From contig CAZVYX010000004.1 in assembly GCA_964631725.1 (NCBI GenBank), forward strand, positions 1 to 64,000: DNA of 64,000 nucleotides, given 5' to 3'. Shown here in pieces: positions 19,561 to 28,807 of this stretch. The DNA is from GCA-2731375 sp964631725 (GTDB lineage Bacteria; Pseudomonadota; Alphaproteobacteria; GCA-2731375). Every line of letters begins with the position of its first letter. The stretch's first letter is position 1. Below the pieces are notes generated by a model. That model saw only the letters and a list, made by a program, of their open reading frames with translations. It was not told the DNA's origin and ran no database searches. Position numbers and translations under genes: made by a program.

Positions 19561-20472
19561 ATGATGCCTCGCAGCAACGTTTCAAAGGTGGGCCGGCGTC
19601 CCGTGCAAGAGCGTAAGAAGACACAAATCGGCATCCTGTTCCTGCTCGCCTCGATCGGCTTCATCACCGTGGTCGACACGGCGGCGAAGTATATGACCAC
19701 CTCCCTGCCGCCGGTGCAGTTGGTCTGGGGCTATTTCCTCGGCATCTTCGTCTGCCTTTGCGGCGTTGCCGCCAGCAAGGGCGGCGCCCTGCCCCGGCTC
19801 CTGGTGACGCGAAGGCCACTGCTGCATTTTGGCCGCGCCGGCCTGTTGGTGCTGTCGATCTCCATGCTGTTCATCGCCCTGCGCTATATGTCCATGGCCG
19901 ATGCCACGGCGATCAGCTTCACCGCGCCCCTGTTCATCACCTTGCTGGCCATTCCGATCCTGGGCGAAAAGGTCGACAAGGCGCGCTGGCTGGCGGTGTT
20001 GGGCGGCCTGTGCGGGGTTTTGGTGGTGGTGCGGCCGGGCAGCGGGCTGGCCAGTTGGATATCCCTTTTGCCGCTGATGGGGGCGATCTCGTTCGCCGGC
20101 TTTCAGATTGCCACCCGCCTGTTGTCCAATACCGAAAACACCTTCGCCACATTGTTCTACACCGGCGCCGGCGGCTTGGTTTGGAGCAGTCTGGCATTGC
20201 CCTTTGTCTGGGAAACGCCCGAGCCTTGGCACTGGCTGACCTTTGCGATCCAGGGCGGCTTGGGCGTGGGTGCCCATTTGTGCATGATCAAAGCGTTCGC
20301 ACTGGCGGAGGCGTCCCTGCTCGCACCCTTCAACTATTCCAAGATTATCTGGGCCGCGGCGACGGGCTATCTGGTGTTCGGCAATGTTCCCAGCCTGAAC
20401 ACCCTGGCCGGCGCCGCCATCATCGCCGTGGCCGGCCTGTTCATCATGTTGCACGAGCGGCGGAACAGTTGA
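19561..20472 (+). CDS. EamA/DMT-family transporter
   Basis: About 303 residues, ten predicted membrane helices in two EamA repeats: roughly IGILFLLASIGFITVVDT, VQLVWGYFLGIFVCLCGVA, FGRAGLLVLSISMLFIAL, ATAISFTAPLFITLLAIPIL, WLAVLGGLCGVLVVV, then the second half ending TLAGAAIIAVAGLFIMLHERR. The family exports metabolites or amino acids at the inner membrane; the substrate is unknown. The open frame runs 390 bases upstream, but that part is antisense to the CoA-transferase. ATG codons at 19561 and 19564 are the likely starts. It is divergent from the CoA-transferase at 19485. Confidence 0.85.
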   Translation: MMPRSNVSKVGRRPVQERKKTQIGILFLLASIGFITVVDTAAKYMTTSLPPVQLVWGYFLGIFVCLCGVAASKGGALPRLLVTRRPLLHFGRAGLLVLSISMLFIALRYMSMADATAISFTAPLFITLLAIPILGEKVDKARWLAVLGGLCGVLVVVRPGSGLASWISLLPLMGAISFAGFQIATRLLSNTENTFATLFYTGAGGLVWSSLALPFVWETPEPWHWLTFAIQGGLGVGAHLCMIKAFALAEASLLAPFNYSKIIWAAATGYLVFGNVPSLNTLAGAAIIAVAGLFIMLHERRNS

Positions 20473-20484
20473 TCCGGCGTGGGC

Positions 20485-21645
20485 TTAACCGTCCTTCATG
20501 AATGCGAAAACTTCCTGATTGGCCTCCCCAAGCGCCGGCGCGGTGCGGCTGAACGCCGGCCGCTCGCCATCAAACCGGATCGGCACGCCGATCAGTTCGA
20601 AATCGCCATCCGGGCTCTTCTGTACGATCCCCGTGGCCTTGGTCTGCGGATGACTGATCGTTTCGGCCAGGTCGAGCAACGGCGCGTTGGGCACATCGGC
20701 GGCATTCAACAGTTCATTCCATTCGGCCCGGGTCTTGCCGCGCAGGGTCGCGTTGACCGTTTCGTTGAAGGCCCCTCTGTTGGCGACCCTGCCTTCGTTG
20801 CTGGCGAAACGCGGATCTTCCAGCAGATCCTCCCGCTCCAACACCTTGCAGAAACGGGCAAACTGCAATGGCGTGCCCATGGTCATGACCAAGGTTCCGT
20901 CAGCGGTCTCAAAGCCGCCGTTGGGCACCAGCAACGGGCCCTGCAATCCCATGCGTTCGGGCCAACCGCCGCCGCCTTCGTAATTGGCGTAATTCAGGCC
21001 CTGCCAGGCCAACGCCGTTTCCAGCATGGCCGCGTCCACCAGACACCCCTGTCCCGTGACCGCGCGTCGATGCAGGGCGGTCAAAATGCCGATGGTCGCC
21101 CACATCCCCGTGCCGATGTCGATCAACGGCACACCGACGCGGACGGCGCCACTTTGCTCGTCTCCCGTGGCGTCCGAGATGCCGGCGAAGGCCTGGATCA
21201 GCGGGTCATAGCCCGGTGCATCCTTCAGCGGGCCGACGGAGCCGAAAGCGCCCATGTTGCAATAAATCAGGCGCGGATTGTCGGCCATCAGGGTTTTCCC
21301 ATCCAGGCCGAACTTATCGACCACGCCGGGGCGCAGATTTTGAAATACCACGTCAATTTTTTCCGCCACCAAATGGCGCAACTGGGCAATTTCCTCCGGC
21401 TTGGCGAAATCGACGGTGAGCGAACGCTTTCCCTTGTTGAAGGCCTGAAACATCGTCGCCTCACCGCCCAGGCGGCCTGCGCCCCAACTGCGGGAGGCAT
21501 CGCCCACCTCGGGCGGCTCCACCTTGATCACCGTGGCGCCGAATTCGGCAAGGGTGCGGCCCGCGAAGGGCCCGGCCAGGGAGGAGCCCATCTCCAATAT
21601 GGTCAAATCGGCAAGGGGCAAGGCCTTGCTTGATCCATCACTCAT
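20485..21645 (-). CDS. CaiB/BaiF family CoA-transferase (family III)
   Basis: 386-residue family III CoA-transferase with the N-terminal LTILEMGSSLAGPFAGRTLAEFGATVIKVEPPE, KGKRSLTVDFAKPE, and FQNLRPGVVDKFG. At the catalytic position it carries glutamate (MLETALAW) instead of the aspartate of formyl-CoA transferase, a substitution seen in several family members. The ATG at 21645 has AGGACG upstream and is preferred to the frame opening at 21666. It follows the acyl-CoA dehydrogenase and thiolase on the same strand with a 24-base gap, so it probably activates or recycles a CoA thioester used by that pair. Confidence 0.88.
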   Translation of the reverse strand: MSDGSSKALPLADLTILEMGSSLAGPFAGRTLAEFGATVIKVEPPEVGDASRSWGAGRLGGEATMFQAFNKGKRSLTVDFAKPEEIAQLRHLVAEKIDVVFQNLRPGVVDKFGLDGKTLMADNPRLIYCNMGAFGSVGPLKDAPGYDPLIQAFAGISDATGDEQSGAVRVGVPLIDIGTGMWATIGILTALHRRAVTGQGCLVDAAMLETALAWQGLNYANYEGGGGWPERMGLQGPLLVPNGGFETADGTLVMTMGTPLQFARFCKVLEREDLLEDPRFASNEGRVANRGAFNETVNATLRGKTRAEWNELLNAADVPNAPLLDLAETISHPQTKATGIVQKSPDGDFELIGVPIRFDGERPAFSRTAPALGEANQEVFAFMKDG

Positions 21646-21669
21646 ACGATCGTCCTCACGGTACAAATA

Positions 21670-22809
21670 CTACACGTCGTCTTTGATCAGGCGGCTGATC
21701 AGAATTTTTTGAACATCCGAGGTGCCTTCATAGATCTGCGCCACCCGCGCGTCACGGTAAATCCGCTCCACCGGAAAGTCATTCAAATAGCCGTAGCCAC
21801 CCAGGGTCTGGATCGCGTCCGAGCAAACCTGTTCCGCCATTTCGGAGGCAAACAACTTGGCCATGGAGGCTTCCTTGCGGCAGGGCTGCCCCGCCATCAG
21901 CATGGATGCGGCATGATGCGTCAGTTGCCTGGCGGTCTCGATCCTGGTGGCCATTTCCGCCAGGCGAAAGGCTACCGCCTGATGTTCGAAGATCGGTTTG
22001 CCAAAGGCTTCCCGTTCCTGGGCATAGGCCAGGGCATGCTCGAACGCGGCCCGGGCCAGGCCCGTCGCCTGGGCACCGATGCCGATGCGCCCGGTGGACA
22101 GATTAGCCAGGGCTATTCTGTAGCCTTCGCCCTCCCGCCCCAGCATCATGTCCGCCGGCACTTGCAAATCATCCAGGGAGATCTGCGCCGTGTCGGAGCC
22201 GCGCTGGCCCAGTTTCTCCTCCAACCGGACCACTTTGTAGCCCGGAGCGTCCGTGGGACTGAGAAAACAGCTGATACCCTTGGCGCCGGCATCGGGATCG
22301 GTGACGGCGAAAATCATCGCCGTCGAAGCGATCTTGCCCGAGGTAATGAATTGTTTCTGGCCATTGATGATGTAGCTCTCGCCCTGGCGCACCGCCCGGG
22401 TCCGCAAATTGGAGGCATCGGAACCCGCCTGCGGCTCGGTCAAAAGAAAGGCGCCGATATGCTCCCCCTTGGCCAGGGGGACCAGAAACCGCGCCTTTTG
22501 CGCGTCCGTGGCATATTCCACCAAGGCGGCGCAGACCGGCGAATTATTCACCGACATAACCGTCGAGGCGCCGCCGTCGCCGGCGGCAATCTCCTCCAGC
22601 GCCAGAATGTAGGAGATGAAGTCCGCCCCGGCACCGCCCCATTCCGGCTCCACGCACATGCCCAAAAGGCCCAGCTTGCCCATTGCCGCCAGCGCCTCGG
22701 TCGAGATCATGCCGTCGCGGTCCCATTCGGCGGCATGGGGTGCGAGTTCGCGCCTGGCGAAGTCACGCGCCATATCGCGCACCATGACCTGATCATCATT
22801 CAACAACAT
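21670..22809 (-). CDS. Acyl-CoA dehydrogenase, short/branched-chain type
   Basis: 379-residue FAD enzyme that introduces the alpha-beta double bond in acyl-CoA and passes electrons to ETF. Seen: the N-terminal helical domain, LTEPQAGSDASNLRTRA (about 125), FITSGKIA, the QRGSDTAQISLDDLQVP beta domain, GRIGIGAQATGLARAAFEHALAYA, and the catalytic glutamate in AQIYEGTSDVQKILISR near residue 363, the position used by short- and medium-chain enzymes. Length matches the family. Chain-length choice (butyryl, isovaleryl or 2-methyl-branched) cannot be settled from motifs. The thiolase gene lies 30 bases upstream in the same operon. Confidence 0.92.
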   Translation of the reverse strand: MLLNDDQVMVRDMARDFARRELAPHAAEWDRDGMISTEALAAMGKLGLLGMCVEPEWGGAGADFISYILALEEIAAGDGGASTVMSVNNSPVCAALVEYATDAQKARFLVPLAKGEHIGAFLLTEPQAGSDASNLRTRAVRQGESYIINGQKQFITSGKIASTAMIFAVTDPDAGAKGISCFLSPTDAPGYKVVRLEEKLGQRGSDTAQISLDDLQVPADMMLGREGEGYRIALANLSTGRIGIGAQATGLARAAFEHALAYAQEREAFGKPIFEHQAVAFRLAEMATRIETARQLTHHAASMLMAGQPCRKEASMAKLFASEMAEQVCSDAIQTLGGYGYLNDFPVERIYRDARVAQIYEGTSDVQKILISRLIKDDV

Positions 22810-22839
22810 GGCGGTGCTCCGATGATTGCGGGACTGCGC

Positions 22840-24030
22840 CTAGTGCAGCATCTCCACCGCCATGGCCGTGGCCTCGCCACCGCCGATGCACAGGGCGGCG
22901 ACGCCCTTCTTGCCGCCGGTCTTTTGCAGGGCCGCCATCAGGGTCACCAGAATGCGGGCGCCCGAGGCACCGATGGGATGGCCCAGAGCACACGCACCGC
23001 CATGGATATTGACGATATCGTGGGGCAGGCCCAATTCCTTCATCGCCGTCATGGTGACAACGGCAAAAGCCTCGTTGACCTCGAACAGATCCACATCCGA
23101 CTTGTCCCAGCCGGTTTTCTCGAACAGGGAATTGACGGCGCCGATAGGCGCGGTGGTGAACCAGGCCGGCTCCTGCGCATGGCTGGCATGGCCGACGATC
23201 CTGGCCAGGGGCGTCAGACCGCGCTTTTCCGCTTCCGATTGCCGCATCAGCACCAGGGCCGCCGCGCCGTCGGATATGGAGGAGGAATTGGCCGCCGTCA
23301 CCGTGCCTTCCTTGGCGAACGCGGGCCGCAGGGAGGGTATTTTCTCGATATTGGCATTGCCCGGCTGCTCGTCGATCTCGACGACGCGCTCGGCGCGGCG
23401 TTCCTTCACCGTCATCGGCGCAATTTCGCCGGCAAAGCTGCCATCCGAAGTCGCCGTCTGAGCCCGGTGCAGGGATTCGATGGCATAAGCGTCCTGCTGC
23501 TCACGGGTGAACTGATAGTGCTGCGCCGTCTGTTCGGCGAAGACGCCCATGGCCAGGCCCTTGTCGTAGGCATCTTCCAGGCCATCCAGGAACATATGAT
23601 CCTTGACCTCACCATGGCCCAAACGCATGCCGCCGCGGGCGTTCGGCAAAAGATACGGCGCGTTGGTCATGCTTTCCATGCCGCCGGCGACCACCACATT
23701 GGCCGAACCGGCGACCACCAGATCATGGCCGAACATCGCCGCCTTCATGCCCGAACCGCACATCTTGTTGATCGTCGTCGCGCCCACCGCGTCGGGTATG
23801 CCAGCCCCCTTGGAGGCCTGGCGCGCCGGCGCCTGGCCCTGGCCGGCGCCAAGGACGTTGCCCATGATGACTTCATCCACGTCATCGCCGCCGATACCGG
23901 CCCGCTGCAAGGCGGCCTCGATCGCGGCGGCGCCCAACTGATGCGCCGCGACGGCGGAGAAATCGCCCTGCATGCCGCCCATGGCCGTACGGGCGCTGCC
24001 CACGATGACAATAGAATCCTGATCGCTCAT
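22840..24030 (-). CDS. Acetyl-CoA C-acyltransferase (thiolase)
   Basis: 396-residue degradative/biosynthetic thiolase II-type enzyme that splits or condenses acyl-CoA units. The acyl-carrying cysteine is in INKMCGSGMKAAMFG (about residue 89), the family signature NIHGGACALGHPIGASGARI holds the catalytic histidine (about 352), and the second cysteine is in GVAALCIGGGEATAMAVE near the C-terminus. These features and length fit AtoB/PhaA-like enzymes. It leads a minus-strand unit followed by the acyl-CoA dehydrogenase and a CoA-transferase, a fatty or branched-acid oxidation module. The upstream 24031-24192 region contains only a short GC hairpin (24090-24103) and the promoter area of the divergent small gene. 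Confidence 0.94.
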   Translation of the reverse strand: MSDQDSIVIVGSARTAMGGMQGDFSAVAAHQLGAAAIEAALQRAGIGGDDVDEVIMGNVLGAGQGQAPARQASKGAGIPDAVGATTINKMCGSGMKAAMFGHDLVVAGSANVVVAGGMESMTNAPYLLPNARGGMRLGHGEVKDHMFLDGLEDAYDKGLAMGVFAEQTAQHYQFTREQQDAYAIESLHRAQTATSDGSFAGEIAPMTVKERRAERVVEIDEQPGNANIEKIPSLRPAFAKEGTVTAANSSSISDGAAALVLMRQSEAEKRGLTPLARIVGHASHAQEPAWFTTAPIGAVNSLFEKTGWDKSDVDLFEVNEAFAVVTMTAMKELGLPHDIVNIHGGACALGHPIGASGARILVTLMAALQKTGGKKGVAALCIGGGEATAMAVEMLH

Positions 24031-24192
24031 CTTTCCGCTCCTTCCGCGGTCGTCTGTTCAACAAAATTTGGCGCTCAAACTATCACGCCTGCCGTGCGCG
24101 GCAAGTCGTTCCGTTAGGTATTTTTGCCATTTACCATTCAGCCCGCATAGCTATGATACTCTCAAATGTGTTAGGCCAACTGCGAGACGGTT

Positions 24193-24555
24193 ATGGTCGA
24201 AAGTCCCAGCGTTACCTTGGATCAAGACGGTATTATCATGGTCGACTACGGTAACCTGTTGGTCACCGCTGAAACCTTGCGAGACGGTCTGCTCAGACAT
24301 CGGGCCCTGGCGCCGGGAAAAAAATCCAAAGTCCTTATTCAGATGGAATCCAGCACCAAACTTGATACGGAAGTCACGGAATTCGGCACCAGCGCCGAAG
24401 TCATCGCCCTGACCACGGCCGTTGCCTTAATTCCGCACAGCAAGATCGGTCGAATACTTACCAACCTATACCTGAAAATAAACCGAAACCCCTATCCCAC
24501 GCGGGCATTCGATACGGTGCAATCGGGTAAGGCGTGGCTATTGTCGTTGGACTAA
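24193..24555 (+). CDS. Hypothetical protein, possibly STAS/SpoIIAA-like fold
   Basis: 120 residues, soluble, no signal peptide or membrane helix. The pattern is alternating strands and helices (VTLDQDGIIMVDYGN; SKVLIQMESSTKLDTEV; SAEVIALTTAVALIPHSKIGRILTNLYLKI; ending TVQSGKAWLLSL). This layout, with the C-terminal segment of the kind seen in STAS/SEC14-like small proteins, suggests but does not prove that fold. Its stop overlaps the stop of the convergent thioesterase gene at CTAA (24552-24555). No specific function can be given. Confidence 0.6.
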   Translation: MVESPSVTLDQDGIIMVDYGNLLVTAETLRDGLLRHRALAPGKKSKVLIQMESSTKLDTEVTEFGTSAEVIALTTAVALIPHSKIGRILTNLYLKINRNPYPTRAFDTVQSGKAWLLSLD

Positions 24556-24971
24556 CCCAACGCGCCGGCTTCCTTGGCCTTGGCGCGCTTTTTCTCCAGC
24601 CGGCCCTGCTGTCCGGCCTTGTCGATCATGAAGCGGATATGATGCGCCTTGCCGACCTGGTCCAGGGCATCGTGGATTTCCACATCGAAGACAACCTTGG
24701 GGCCCTTGACCTCGACCACCTCGGCCCGGACCTCGATCCACATGTCCATCAGGGTTGGGCCCATGTGATCAATCTCGACCCGGGCGCCGACCGAACTTTC
24801 GCCCTCGTCCGCATGCTCCGCCATCAGCCCGAGGCAGGTCCGCTCCACATCCATCACCATCGAGGGGGTGGCGTATACCCGCAGCTCGTCGCCCATGAAA
24901 TCGATGGTCTTTACCTTGTCCACGTTGTAGCGCTGGGTGACCTTCAGGCCCGGTTGCAATGACTCTTTCAT
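24552..24971 (-). CDS. FlK-like hotdog thioesterase
   Basis: 139-residue single hotdog-fold protein. The pattern YATPSMVMDVERTC (central helix), ESSVGARVEIDHMGPTLMDMWIEVRAEVVEV and VVFDVEIHDALDQVGKAHHIRFMID matches the family of fluoroacetyl-CoA thioesterase FlK, which hydrolyses short acyl-CoA. The histidine in EIDHMGPT and the late HHIRF are the likely active-site region. The tail is Lys/Arg-rich. The ATG at 24971 follows GGAGAAG with good spacing. It sits 22 bases after the SnoaL-like gene and fits a housekeeping or detoxifying role in acyl-CoA turnover. Confidence 0.78.
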   Translation of the reverse strand: MKESLQPGLKVTQRYNVDKVKTIDFMGDELRVYATPSMVMDVERTCLGLMAEHADEGESSVGARVEIDHMGPTLMDMWIEVRAEVVEVKGPKVVFDVEIHDALDQVGKAHHIRFMIDKAGQQGRLEKKRAKAKEAGALG

Positions 24972-24993
24972 CAAATCTTCTCCATTTATTCCG

Positions 24994-25395
24994 TTAGCTT
25001 TTTGCCGCTAAGTGATCGCGGACTTTCTCCGCCAATGCCATCAGGCCGTTGATGGGACGCACCATAACCTCGATATGACACAGCCGGCCATCGCCATCCA
25101 GGCTGATACGGTCGATACCGCGCAGTTTCGTCTCGCCAATATGGGCGCTGAATTCCAGTATGATCTCCGGTCCCTCGACCCATTCCCCCTCGTAGCGAAA
25201 ATCCTCGAACGCCCCCATGACCCCGGTCAAGACGCCGACCACATAGGCCTTCGGTCCCTTCGGGGCCCAATAGGCGGGCGATGAAATCTCCGCATCTTCC
25301 GCCAGGGTCGCGCCGATAGCGTCGATATCCTCCGCCGCCACGGCCGCATACCATTGGCGCAGAAATTCGTCTGTTTGTTTATCCTTGCTGGACAA
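24994..25395 (-). CDS. SnoaL/NTF2-like protein
   Basis: 133-residue protein of the cone-shaped NTF2/SnoaL superfamily: TDEFLRQWYAAVAAEDIDAIGATLAEDAEISSPAYWAP at the N-terminus is the classical helix-turn and strand start, followed by GVLTGVMGAFEDFRYEGEWVEG and KLRGIDRISLDGDGRLCHIEVMVRP. Family members are isomerases, hydrolases or ligand-binding proteins; the activity is unassigned. The open frame runs far upstream into the cyclase gene. The TTG at 25395, with GGGAG eight bases before it, is the most likely start. It lies between the large cyclase gene and the thioesterase on the same strand. Confidence 0.72.
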   Translation of the reverse strand: MSSKDKQTDEFLRQWYAAVAAEDIDAIGATLAEDAEISSPAYWAPKGPKAYVVGVLTGVMGAFEDFRYEGEWVEGPEIILEFSAHIGETKLRGIDRISLDGDGRLCHIEVMVRPINGLMALAEKVRDHLAAKS

Positions 25396-25462
25396 TTCGA
25401 TGCTCCCGGTCCGGCCCACTCCAGGGGATGTAACCGCCAAACTACTGCTTTGTCGAGGGGGC

Positions 25463-28400
25463 TCAACGCAATTGAGCCATCGCGGCCTCGATCGCCGGCA
25501 AGGCGATCCTGAGGCCGAGCGTTTCACCCATTTCCAGAGCCCGCGCCAAGGCCTCGCCATCGCCCCGGCCGTCGGCGCAATCGGCCGGGGCGTGTCCGCG
25601 CGCCGCGAAAAAATCGGCCCACGGCAAGGCTTCATCACTGGTATACGCCAGCAAGCTGTCGGCATGGGCCCGCGCCCGGTCACCATCCCCGATCGCCAGG
25701 CAGGCGGCAATGGCATCGCGATAGAACCACAAGACATTATGCGCGTTGGCGCCGTCGCGCACCAGCGCCTCGCCCTCGGCCAGGGCCTCGCGGCAATCCA
25801 AGGCATTGTCGGCAAACCGGGCGCGCAGGGCGAACAGGCGGGGGCCATGAAAATGAATGCCGGTCTCCCGGCCGATCGCGATGGCCTGCTCCAGCAGATC
25901 GTGGGCCTGTCCGGGCTGCCTCTGGGCATGCGCGTTTCGGGCCTGTTCATACAGGATGTACAGTTCAATGCGCCGATTGCCCAAGGTGCGCGCGATCGAT
26001 AGGCCCTCCCGCAGCGGCACCTCGGCGGCCTCCAATTTGGCCATGTCGATCAGTATTTCACCCATGATCATGCGCGGCATCATGGCGCCGCGCACATCGT
26101 GAATGCGGTCCGCCAAATCGATGGCGGCTTCGAGTTCCGTTATCGCGGCCTCTTGCGGGTAGATATAGCGCCCGGTCACGCCGGGCATGAAGCGGTTGCG
26201 CGCCTCGATATGCAACAGGCCATGCTCCCGGCACAGGGCGAAGCAGCGTTCGAAATGATCCAGGGCGTTGCGCATCCGGCCACGGCCATATTCCGCATCC
26301 GCGACGCCGCCCAGGGCGTGGGCCTCCCATTCATGGCTGCCGGCATTTCGGGCATGCCGCAACGCCTGATGGTGAAATTCCAGGCATTGCTCAAACTTAC
26401 CGGCGACGAAGGCGGCGCCGCCGCGATAGGAGAAAATCTCCGCCAATTCGTTCTCCATGCCCTCTGCCTGGGCCACGGCCTCGGCCTGCGCGAGGACGCT
26501 CAGGCCGCGTTCCCCCATGCCCATTAGTCGATCCGCCGCCGCGATCCCGATCCAGGCCAGACAGCGCTGCCGATCCGTCGTGGCCAGGGTCAAAGCCTCC
26601 TCCCAGGCTTCGGAGGCGTCCGCCGGCCGGCCCAATTGACGCAACAAACCCGCCCGCTGCGCCATCAGATCGAAACGTTCGGCGGCGGAGGGCTGCAATA
26701 CCAGACCCCGTTCCAACAGGTTCAGTGCGCCTTCCAGCCGATAGGCCGCGGCCTCGGCCCGGGCCGCCCGAAGATAGGCCGGGGGCGCCAGTTCGCTCTC
26801 CGCCTGTCCCAGATGTTCGGCGTACAGCACGGCGTCCCGGTCCTGAAACCATTCCGCCGCGCGCAAATGCAATTGCTGCCGCCGACCCTTCAGGAAAGAG
26901 CCGTGGACCGCGTCGCGAAACAGCGCATGGGCGAATTGAAATTCGCCTTCGGAAGGGCGGACCAAATCGAAATTCAACAAATCGTCCGGCTGATATCCGG
27001 CATCGCCAACGATGAAGCGCACGGCATCCAGGGCAAAGCGCAGACCGAGCACGGAAGCGGCCTGCAAGGCGGACCGGTCACTACCGGAAAGACCATCGAT
27101 TTTTGCCTGAACGACGCTTTGCACCGAACCGGGAATGGCCGCGCCATCACCGCTGTCGGGACTACGCAGCAACTGTTCCAGAAACAGCGGGTTGCCACCC
27201 GAACGTTCGATACAGGCGGCGGCACGGGCACTATCGACGCCGGCAAAATCAAACACCAGATCACGCGCCTCATCAGAACTGAGTGGGCCAAGATCCATGG
27301 TCTGGAACGACGCGGCGCCAATCGAGGCGCGCCACGATGTGTCCAGGGGATCATTCTGCAGGCGCGAGGTCAGCAGCAACAGCACCGGGCAGTTGCCCGC
27401 CGCGATCACCAGTCCGCTCAGATAGTCCAACAGCACCGGCGCGGCCCAATGCAAATCCTCCAGGCGCAGCAGCAGGGGCGTCCGCGCCGACAGGCCCTGG
27501 ACCAGAGCGACCAGGGTTTCCACCCGGCCCCGCTTGCGCTGATCATTGTCCATGGCCTCGTACAAGGCGCGCTGTTCCTCGGTTTGGGGCAAATTCAGCA
27601 AATCGTTCAAATGCAGACGCTGTTCCGGCACGATCAGGCCTGCTTCGATGCTCTGCTCGACCGCGGCGGTACGCAGATTTTCACCCGCCCCCGGCGCCAG
27701 CCCCAACAACCCGCGCAGCAACACACGGACCGCGTCCTGCCCCTCAGCCATGCCGAAGTCCAGGGCCTGGCCGCCATGGCTGAGAAATCCATCCGCCTCC
27801 GCCAGGCGCTGGAATTCATGCAGCAGCCGGGTCTTGCCGATCCCGGCCTCGCCACGAACAAAAATCGTCTGACCGCGCCCGTCGCGCAGGGTCGCAGCCA
27901 GGGCCGCATTAAAATCGGCGACCTCGGCGCTGCGGCCGATAAACTGACCTTCGACGAAAGTTTGTGTCTCCACCAGTCCGTCGATGCGCCAGGCCACGAC
28001 CGGCTCCAACAGACCTTTTAGGTTCTTTTCCCCCAAATTCTCGCCATCCAGGCGGTTGCCAATGGCGTTGTGCACGCCGCCCGAAATCAGGGTCTCGCCG
28101 GCCGTGGCCAGATCGGTCAGGCGCGAGGCCAGGTTCACCGTCTCGCCGGTCACGGTATATTCCGTGTGCGCCGCGCTGCCGGTGGATGATGCCACCACCT
28201 GGCCCGCCGCGACGCCGGCGTGAACCCGCATTGGAGGGTCCAATTTGGCGGCCGCTTCATGCACGGCCAGGGCGGCGCGGACGGCGCGCTCGGGATCGTC
28301 CGTATGGGCCACCGGCGCGCCGAACACCGCCATCACCGCATCGCCGATATGCTTGTCGACGCTGCCGCCAAAATCCTGCACCACCGTATCGACGGCAGCA

Positions 28401-28744
28401 AAGAAACCGTTCAAGAGCTGATGCACCTCTTCGGCGTCCCGCTCCGCCGAGAGACGGGTAAAGCCGGAGATATCGGCGAACATCACCGCCACCTGGCGCC
28501 GTTCACCCTCCGCCGGCGCGCGCGGCGCGGATGGCGGCGGCGTATCCGCGGCAGTCTCCCCCGACAACTCGGCGATGGCCTTTTTCAGGCGTTTGCGGTC
28601 ACCCAGGGCCAAGCCCAGTTCGCGCAGGTCGGCCTCGTCCAGTTCCGCCAGGACGTCGAAGTCTATGCGGTTTTCAGCGAAAATTTCCGCATAATCACCC
28701 AGGCCCTGTTCCGCCAGCCAGCTTGTTATTTCCGGGTTCGCCAT
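25463..28744 (-). CDS. SAM-domain, class III nucleotide cyclase, AAA ATPase and TPR protein
   Basis: About 1093 residues with four parts. SAM domain at residues 1-62 (EITSWLAEQGLGDYAEIFAEN). Class III adenylate/guanylate cyclase domain at about 75-260: VMFADISGFTRLSAERD holds one metal aspartate, and VDKHIGDAVMAVFG holds the second plus the substrate-selecting lysine expected for ATP. AAA/STAND-like ATPase from about 280, Walker A as GEAGIGKTRLL and the loop LLLRLEDLHWAAPVLLDYLSGL as Walker B/effector. A long TPR-rich helical C-terminus. The architecture matches cyclases with sensor-like regulation; probable product cAMP, ligand unknown. GAGG precedes the ATG at 28744. It is first in a unit with the SnoaL-like and thioesterase genes. 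Confidence 0.9.
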   Translation of the reverse strand: MANPEITSWLAEQGLGDYAEIFAENRIDFDVLAELDEADLRELGLALGDRKRLKKAIAELSGETAADTPPPSAPRAPAEGERRQVAVMFADISGFTRLSAERDAEEVHQLLNGFFAAVDTVVQDFGGSVDKHIGDAVMAVFGAPVAHTDDPERAVRAALAVHEAAAKLDPPMRVHAGVAAGQVVASSTGSAAHTEYTVTGETVNLASRLTDLATAGETLISGGVHNAIGNRLDGENLGEKNLKGLLEPVVAWRIDGLVETQTFVEGQFIGRSAEVADFNAALAATLRDGRGQTIFVRGEAGIGKTRLLHEFQRLAEADGFLSHGGQALDFGMAEGQDAVRVLLRGLLGLAPGAGENLRTAAVEQSIEAGLIVPEQRLHLNDLLNLPQTEEQRALYEAMDNDQRKRGRVETLVALVQGLSARTPLLLRLEDLHWAAPVLLDYLSGLVIAAGNCPVLLLLTSRLQNDPLDTSWRASIGAASFQTMDLGPLSSDEARDLVFDFAGVDSARAAACIERSGGNPLFLEQLLRSPDSGDGAAIPGSVQSVVQAKIDGLSGSDRSALQAASVLGLRFALDAVRFIVGDAGYQPDDLLNFDLVRPSEGEFQFAHALFRDAVHGSFLKGRRQQLHLRAAEWFQDRDAVLYAEHLGQAESELAPPAYLRAARAEAAAYRLEGALNLLERGLVLQPSAAERFDLMAQRAGLLRQLGRPADASEAWEEALTLATTDRQRCLAWIGIAAADRLMGMGERGLSVLAQAEAVAQAEGMENELAEIFSYRGGAAFVAGKFEQCLEFHHQALRHARNAGSHEWEAHALGGVADAEYGRGRMRNALDHFERCFALCREHGLLHIEARNRFMPGVTGRYIYPQEAAITELEAAIDLADRIHDVRGAMMPRMIMGEILIDMAKLEAAEVPLREGLSIARTLGNRRIELYILYEQARNAHAQRQPGQAHDLLEQAIAIGRETGIHFHGPRLFALRARFADNALDCREALAEGEALVRDGANAHNVLWFYRDAIAACLAIGDGDRARAHADSLLAYTSDEALPWADFFAARGHAPADCADGRGDGEALARALEMGETLGLRIALPAIEAAMAQLR

Positions 28745-28807
28745 TGCCGCCTCTTCCCCCATACCGTATGAAATGATGCCATAAATACGGGTTCAGGAGT
28801 GCAAAGA

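Noticed and set aside
21709..24117. An 802-residue open frame on the plus strand
   Set aside because: It is antisense to acyl-CoA dehydrogenase and thiolase, arises from high-GC codon bias, and reads as Gly/Arg/His-rich filler with no domain.
25396..25968. Upstream extension of the SnoaL-like frame
   Set aside because: The extension lies inside the cyclase gene in another frame and lacks the fold; the TTG at 25395 with GGGAG is the likelier start.
26636..28021. A 461-residue plus-strand frame
   Set aside because: Antisense to the cyclase/ATPase gene; no recognisable motif.
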